From the NCBI RefSeq assembly GCF_001704275.1, contig NZ_CP011533.1, positions 6,386,001 through 6,450,000 of the forward strand: a DNA stretch of 64,000 nucleotides. The letters run 5' to 3'. Under the pieces are notes generated by a model, which searched no databases, had not been told where the DNA came from, and saw only the letters and a program-made list of their open reading frames with translations. Of this stretch, positions 60,675 through 64,000 are shown piece after piece. Numbering within the stretch: position 1 is the stretch's first letter; each line of letters starts with the position of its first letter. This DNA comes from Streptomyces noursei ATCC 11455. Its GTDB lineage: Bacteria; Actinomycetota; Actinomycetes; Streptomycetales; Streptomycetaceae. A program made the translations under genes and the position numbers.

Positions 60675-62768
60675 ATGGCGCAGCACACCGGCGCTCCTGC
60701 CGTTCTTCCCGGCGAGGACCGGTCCCGGCGGACGGTCCTGGTCGCGATCGGCGCGCTGCTGCTCGGCCTGCTCATCGCGGCACTCGACCAGACCATCGTC
60801 GCCACCGCGCTGCCCACCATCGTCAGCGACCTCGGCGGCCTCAACCACCTCTCCTGGGTGGTGACCGCCTATCTGTTGGCGTCCACGGCGGCGACGCCCC
60901 TGTGGGGCAAGCTCGGCGACCAGTACGGCCGCAAGAAGCTGTTCCAGGCCGCCATCGTGATCTTCCTGATCGGCTCGGTGCTCTGCGGTCTCGCGCGGAA
61001 CATGGGCGAGCTGATCGGCTTCCGGGCGCTCCAGGGCCTGGGCGGCGGCGGCCTGATCGTGCTGTCGATGGCGATCGTCGGGGACATCGTGCCGCCCCGC
61101 GAACGCGGCAAGTACCAGGGGCTGTTCGGAGCCGTGTTCGGTGGCGCCAGCGTCCTGGGGCCGCTGCTCGGCGGGCTGTTCGTGGACCACCTCAGCTGGC
61201 GCTGGGTCTTCTACATCAACCTCCCCATCGGCGCCGTCGCGCTCGCCGTCATCGCCGCCGTGCTGCACATACCGGTCCACCGCACCCCGCACCGCATCGA
61301 CTACCTGGGCACCGCGCTGATCGCCGCGGTCGCCACCTGTCTGGTCCTGATGACCTCGCTCGGCGGCGTCAGCTACCCGTGGGCCTCCTGGCAGACCGCC
61401 CTGCTCGCCGGACTCGGCGTCGTGCTGCTCGTCGCCTTCGTCCTCGTCGAGCGCCGGGCCGCGGAACCGGTCATCCCGCTGCGCCTGTTCACCTCGCGCA
61501 CCTTCACCCTCTGCTCGGTCATCGGCTTCGTCATCGGCTTCGCGATGTTCGGCTCGATGACGTACCTGCCGACGTTCCTCCAGGTCGTCCAGCGGGTCTC
61601 GCCGACCATGTCCGGCGTGCACATGCTGCCGATGGTGTTCGGCATGCTGCTCTCCTCGACCGCCTCCGGGCAGATCGTCTCCCGCACCGGCCGCTACAAG
61701 GTCTTCCCGATCGCCGGCACCGCCGTGGTCGCCCTCGGCCTGCTGCTCCTGCACCAGCTCGACCCGTCCAGCGGCGTCGCCCTGATGAGCACCTACTTCT
61801 TCGTGTTCGGCTTCGGGCTCGGCCTGGTCATGCAGGTCCTGGTGCTCATCGTGCAGAACGCCGTCCCCTACCGGGACCTCGGGGTGGCCACGTCGGGCGC
61901 CACCTTCTTCCGTTCCATCGGCGCCTCGTTCGGCGTCTCCGTCTTCGGCACGATCTTCGCGAACCGGCTCGGCCCGCGGATCGCCGACGTCCTCGCCGGC
62001 GCGTCGCTGCCGCCCGGCATCTCCCCGGCGAAGGTCGCCCAGGACCCGCGGACGATCGCCCAACTGCCGCCCTCGCAGGCCGCCGGCGTCCTCGGCGCCT
62101 ACTCCTCCTCCATCACCGACGTCTTCCTCTACGCCGTCCCGGTCGTCCTCGTCGCCTTCGCCCTGGCCTGGTTCCTCCGCGAGGAGCCGCTGCGCGGCAG
62201 CGTCACCGCCCCCGACACCAGCGAGGTCCTCTGCTCCAACCCCGTCGAGCGGTCCTCCCGCGAGGAGGTCGCCCGCGCGCTGTCCAAACTCGGCAGCATG
62301 GAGGGCCGCAAGGACATCTACCAGCGGATCACCGCGCGCGCCGGCCTGGACCTCAAACCGGCCGCGAGCTGGCTGGTGTTGCGCACCCACCGCTACGGCT
62401 CGGTGGAACCCGCGCTGCTCGCGGAGCGCAGCCGGGTGCCGCTCGGCGTGGTCGCCGAGGGCGTCCGGCAGATCGAGGAGCGCGGCCTGGCCGCCCGCGA
62501 GGGGCTGATGCTGCTGCTCACCGACCGCGGGAAGGAGGCCGCGGAACAACTCTCGGCGGCCCGCCAGGAGTCGCTGGCGGAGCTGCTGGGCGACTGGTGG
62601 ACCAAGGACCGGCCCACCGACCTGACCGAACTCGTCCAGGAGCTGACGGCGGAGCTGTGCGGCTCGGACGAGGAGGAACCGCACAACGGCGACGCCCGGC
62701 CGCCGGTGCCGCGCACCCCGACCCACACCACGCCGCGCTCGTCGCGGCCGCCGGACCTCACCAAGTGA
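60675..62768 (+). CDS. DHA2-type MFS transporter fused to a C-terminal MarR-like winged helix
   Basis: A 697-residue fusion. Residues ~1-530 are a 14-span DHA2 efflux pump ([33 protein letters not shown], motif [14 protein letters not shown]). Residues ~540-680 are a soluble domain with winged-helix features of MarR/PadR type: [55 protein letters not shown] and [21 protein letters not shown] 60675 with GGGAG upstream. The last 11 bases overlap the convergent GNAT gene. A transporter with a built-in DNA-binding-like domain could sense its drug and report it; this is speculation. Confidence 0.9.
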   Translation: MAQHTGAPAVLPGEDRSRRTVLVAIGALLLGLLIAALDQTIVATALPTIVSDLGGLNHLSWVVTAYLLASTAATPLWGKLGDQYGRKKLFQAAIVIFLIGSVLCGLARNMGELIGFRALQGLGGGGLIVLSMAIVGDIVPPRERGKYQGLFGAVFGGASVLGPLLGGLFVDHLSWRWVFYINLPIGAVALAVIAAVLHIPVHRTPHRIDYLGTALIAAVATCLVLMTSLGGVSYPWASWQTALLAGLGVVLLVAFVLVERRAAEPVIPLRLFTSRTFTLCSVIGFVIGFAMFGSMTYLPTFLQVVQRVSPTMSGVHMLPMVFGMLLSSTASGQIVSRTGRYKVFPIAGTAVVALGLLLLHQLDPSSGVALMSTYFFVFGFGLGLVMQVLVLIVQNAVPYRDLGVATSGATFFRSIGASFGVSVFGTIFANRLGPRIADVLAGASLPPGISPAKVAQDPRTIAQLPPSQAAGVLGAYSSSITDVFLYAVPVVLVAFALAWFLREEPLRGSVTAPDTSEVLCSNPVERSSREEVARALSKLGSMEGRKDIYQRITARAGLDLKPAASWLVLRTHRYGSVEPALLAERSRVPLGVVAEGVRQIEERGLAAREGLMLLLTDRGKEAAEQLSAARQESLAELLGDWWTKDRPTDLTELVQELTAELCGSDEEEPHNGDARPPVPRTPTHTTPRSSRPPDLTK

Positions 62769-63333
62769 CCGTAGGCCGGGCCCCGTTGGGTCGCCCGTCG
62801 CCGGCTCCCGCCCGCCGCGGCCCCGCCAGTCGCTTCTCGAAGAAGATCTCCGCGTAGGGGCTGTCCGAGTGGTAGGGGGCGATCTCGACGTAACCGCGCC
62901 GCCGGTAGAGGGCGAGGGCCTCCGTCAGGTCCAGCCGGGTGTCCAGCCGGATCCGTTCCGCGCCCAGCCGCACCGCCGCGGCCTCCGCGGCCGCCAACAA
63001 CCCGCTCGCGACGCCCAGACCGCGCGCGCCGGGCCGGACGAACACCTGCTTCAGCTCGGCGGTCCGGACGTCCAACAGCCGGACCCCGGCGCAACCGGCC
63101 GGCTCGCCGCCGTGCCGGGCCACCAGCAGCACCCCGCGCGGCGGCATCAGCTCCGCACCCCGGTGCTCGGCCACGCCCTGGTCGATCTCCTCCGGCCTCG
63201 CGCGGCGCCCCTCGTACAGCGCGAAATAACGGTCGGCGACCTCGGTGTAGTACTCGCGGAACAGGGCCCGCGCGACCGGCGTGTCGACCGACTCGGCGGT
63301 GATCGTCCAGGGCGGGGCGGTGGTATCGCTCAT
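62758..63333 (-). CDS. GNAT family N-acetyltransferase
   Basis: A 191-residue acetyltransferase. The core is [40 protein letters not shown] (the acetyl-CoA loop RGLGVA) and [20 protein letters not shown]. It begins with helices [20 protein letters not shown], the form seen in YedL/PA4866-like GNATs. ATG 63333 was chosen. The final 11 bases overlap the 3' end of the MFS gene, so both genes end tail to tail. The substrate is unknown. Confidence 0.92.
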   Translation of the reverse strand: MSDTTAPPWTITAESVDTPVARALFREYYTEVADRYFALYEGRRARPEEIDQGVAEHRGAELMPPRGVLLVARHGGEPAGCAGVRLLDVRTAELKQVFVRPGARGLGVASGLLAAAEAAAVRLGAERIRLDTRLDLTEALALYRRRGYVEIAPYHSDSPYAEIFFEKRLAGPRRAGAGDGRPNGARPTVTW

Positions 63334-63460
63334 GCCGGCATTGTCACGACGACACCGACCCCGCGGGCAACCGCTTTTCCGCTCACCCACCCGGACCCCG
63401 CCGCCCCACGCAAAGGGCCCCGCCGCATACGGACGGGACCCCTGCCGTGCGCCGACGCGG

Positions 63461-63790
63461 TCAGCCCTGCTTGGGCGCGGCCTGCTGCACGACCTCGAAG
63501 GACCACAGCGTCGACCCGCTGGCGGCCGGCTTCGGCCGCTCGCCGCCCTCGCCGCCGTGCTGGTGCGCGGCCTTCATCGGCCCCTCCATCCACGCCTGGA
63601 ACGACTCCTCGTCACGCCACCGGGTGTAGACGAGGTACTGGTCGGTCCCTTCCACGGGGCGCAGCAGCTCGAACCACTCGAAGCCGTCCGACGAATCAAC
63701 CGTTCCGGCGCGCGACGCGAAGCGCTTCTCCAACACCTCGCGCTGCTCGGCCGGCACGGTCAGCACATTGATCTTTACCACGCTGGGCAC
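63461..63790 (-). CDS. ABM-type antibiotic biosynthesis monooxygenase domain protein
   Basis: A 109-residue protein. It starts at GTG 63790 (PSVVKINVLTVPAEQREVLE) with AGAGG six bases upstream. FEWFELLRPVEGTDQYLVYT, RWRDEESFQAWMEG and the C-terminal half fit the ABM ferredoxin-like fold, as in heme-degrading HmoB/IsdG-like or quinone monooxygenases. The IsdG-type His/Asn pair cannot be confirmed. It is divergent from a serine recombinase gene that begins within 50 bp. Function likely redox or heme handling; unsure. Confidence 0.85.
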   Translation of the reverse strand: MPSVVKINVLTVPAEQREVLEKRFASRAGTVDSSDGFEWFELLRPVEGTDQYLVYTRWRDEESFQAWMEGPMKAAHQHGGEGGERPKPAASGSTLWSFEVVQQAAPKQG

Positions 63791-63841
63791 ATGACACCTC
63801 TCACGAACCGGACGCCTGACTGGCGTCGTCATCTGGACCAA

Positions 63842-64000
63842 GTGCGTGCAGTCTCCTACATCGGACGGTCAAAGCGTCGTGAGGACGATTCCCGGGCCAG
63901 CCCCGAGGCTCAGCGGGAGAAGCGCGAGGCGCTGATCAGGGCGAAGGGCCGGGAGCCGGCGGGAAGCTTCGCGGACGTGGGCCGCTCGGGCTGGGATCCG
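63842..64000 (+). CDS. serine recombinase, N-terminal 53 residues, cut by window edge
   Basis: An open frame to the right edge reads VRAVSYIGRSKRREDDSRAS, then PEAQREKREALIRAKG and FADVGRSGWDP. This is the start of a resolvase/invertase-type catalytic domain: A-V-S-Y-I-x-x-S-K carries the nucleophilic Ser (residue 10) and the PEAQRE block the conserved Gln-Arg. Large Streptomyces recombinases often begin so. GTG 63842 was used; an ATG at 63791 is in frame and abuts the ABM start. If full length, this may be a phage- or island-type integrase. Confidence 0.7.
   Translation, partial: MRAVSYIGRSKRREDDSRASPEAQREKREALIRAKGREPAGSFADVGRSGWDP

Noticed and set aside
59259..62726. Long minus-strand frame of more than 1,100 codons continuing past the peptidoglycan-binding gene
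   Set aside because: Only the first-read 376 codons from GTG 60389 are protein-like; the rest is antisense to the MFS-winged-helix gene.

Overview
The window is chromosomal DNA of a Streptomyces-type actinomycete. The evidence is the very high GC content, frequent GTG starts, the four-gene fabD-fabH-acpP-fabF operon preceded by a PucR-type activator gene, an E1-type (aceE) pyruvate dehydrogenase, DUF1023/DUF4429/DUF3052/DUF4383 proteins, and a TTA leucine codon in one accessory gene. All positions were read directly from the sequence; no database search was possible.

Layout. 1-4047: fatty-acid synthase operon and its regulator, all on the minus strand. 4106-18311: varied housekeeping and stress genes (pirin, serine hydrolase, MerR/aldo-keto reductase pair with a textbook operator, acyltransferase, two related DUF1023 hydrolases, a LuxR-type two-component system, a DUF4429/SHOCT protein, a divergent TetR/MFS drug-efflux pair, a secreted I36-type protein). 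18410-22705: aceE, DUF3052 and a peroxiredoxin. 22867-32368: a tellurium-resistance-like (ter) stress locus with three TerD-family proteins, a TerA-like protein, a DUF475 membrane protein, and a biosynthetic arm (CitE-like lyase, a giant PRTase-TRSP-StiP-PELOTA fusion, HAD hydrolase). 32418-39198: O-methyltransferase, FmdB zinc ribbon, a galactonate-type sugar-acid cluster (GntR, dehydratase, PfkB kinase), a DUF4383 membrane protein and a coiled-coil membrane protein.

39385-43270 is the most interesting part. An intact tRNA-Val(UAC) is followed by a 3.85-kb island bounded by a perfect 39-bp direct repeat of the tRNA 3' half (39419-39457 and 43232-43270), the hallmark of site-specific integration. 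The island carries an IS5-type element whose transposase needs a -1 frameshift, a relic of a cytosine-5 DNA methyltransferase, and a two-gene translationally coupled unit. That unit is an EACC1-type small protein plus a 557-residue protein joining a caspase-like protease, a modified-DNA-binding SRA/YDG domain and an HNH nuclease. No integrase is left in the island. This looks like a conflict/defence system in which recognition of modified DNA could be tied to nuclease cleavage and to protease-driven cell suicide.

43631-64000: a small secreted peptide, a Ddl-like ATP-grasp/GNAT operon and a VOC gene, each with a palindromic operator, a cobalamin-riboswitch-controlled nickel/cobalt permease, a MarR/hydrolase operon, kinase, TetR, methyltransferase, universal stress protein, DedA, DoxX, an FAD/NAD(P)-binding protein, a secreted HNH nuclease, a HAD phosphatase, a peptidoglycan-binding membrane protein, an MFS transporter fused to a winged-helix domain, a GNAT, an ABM-type protein, and the first codons of a serine recombinase that runs off the right edge.
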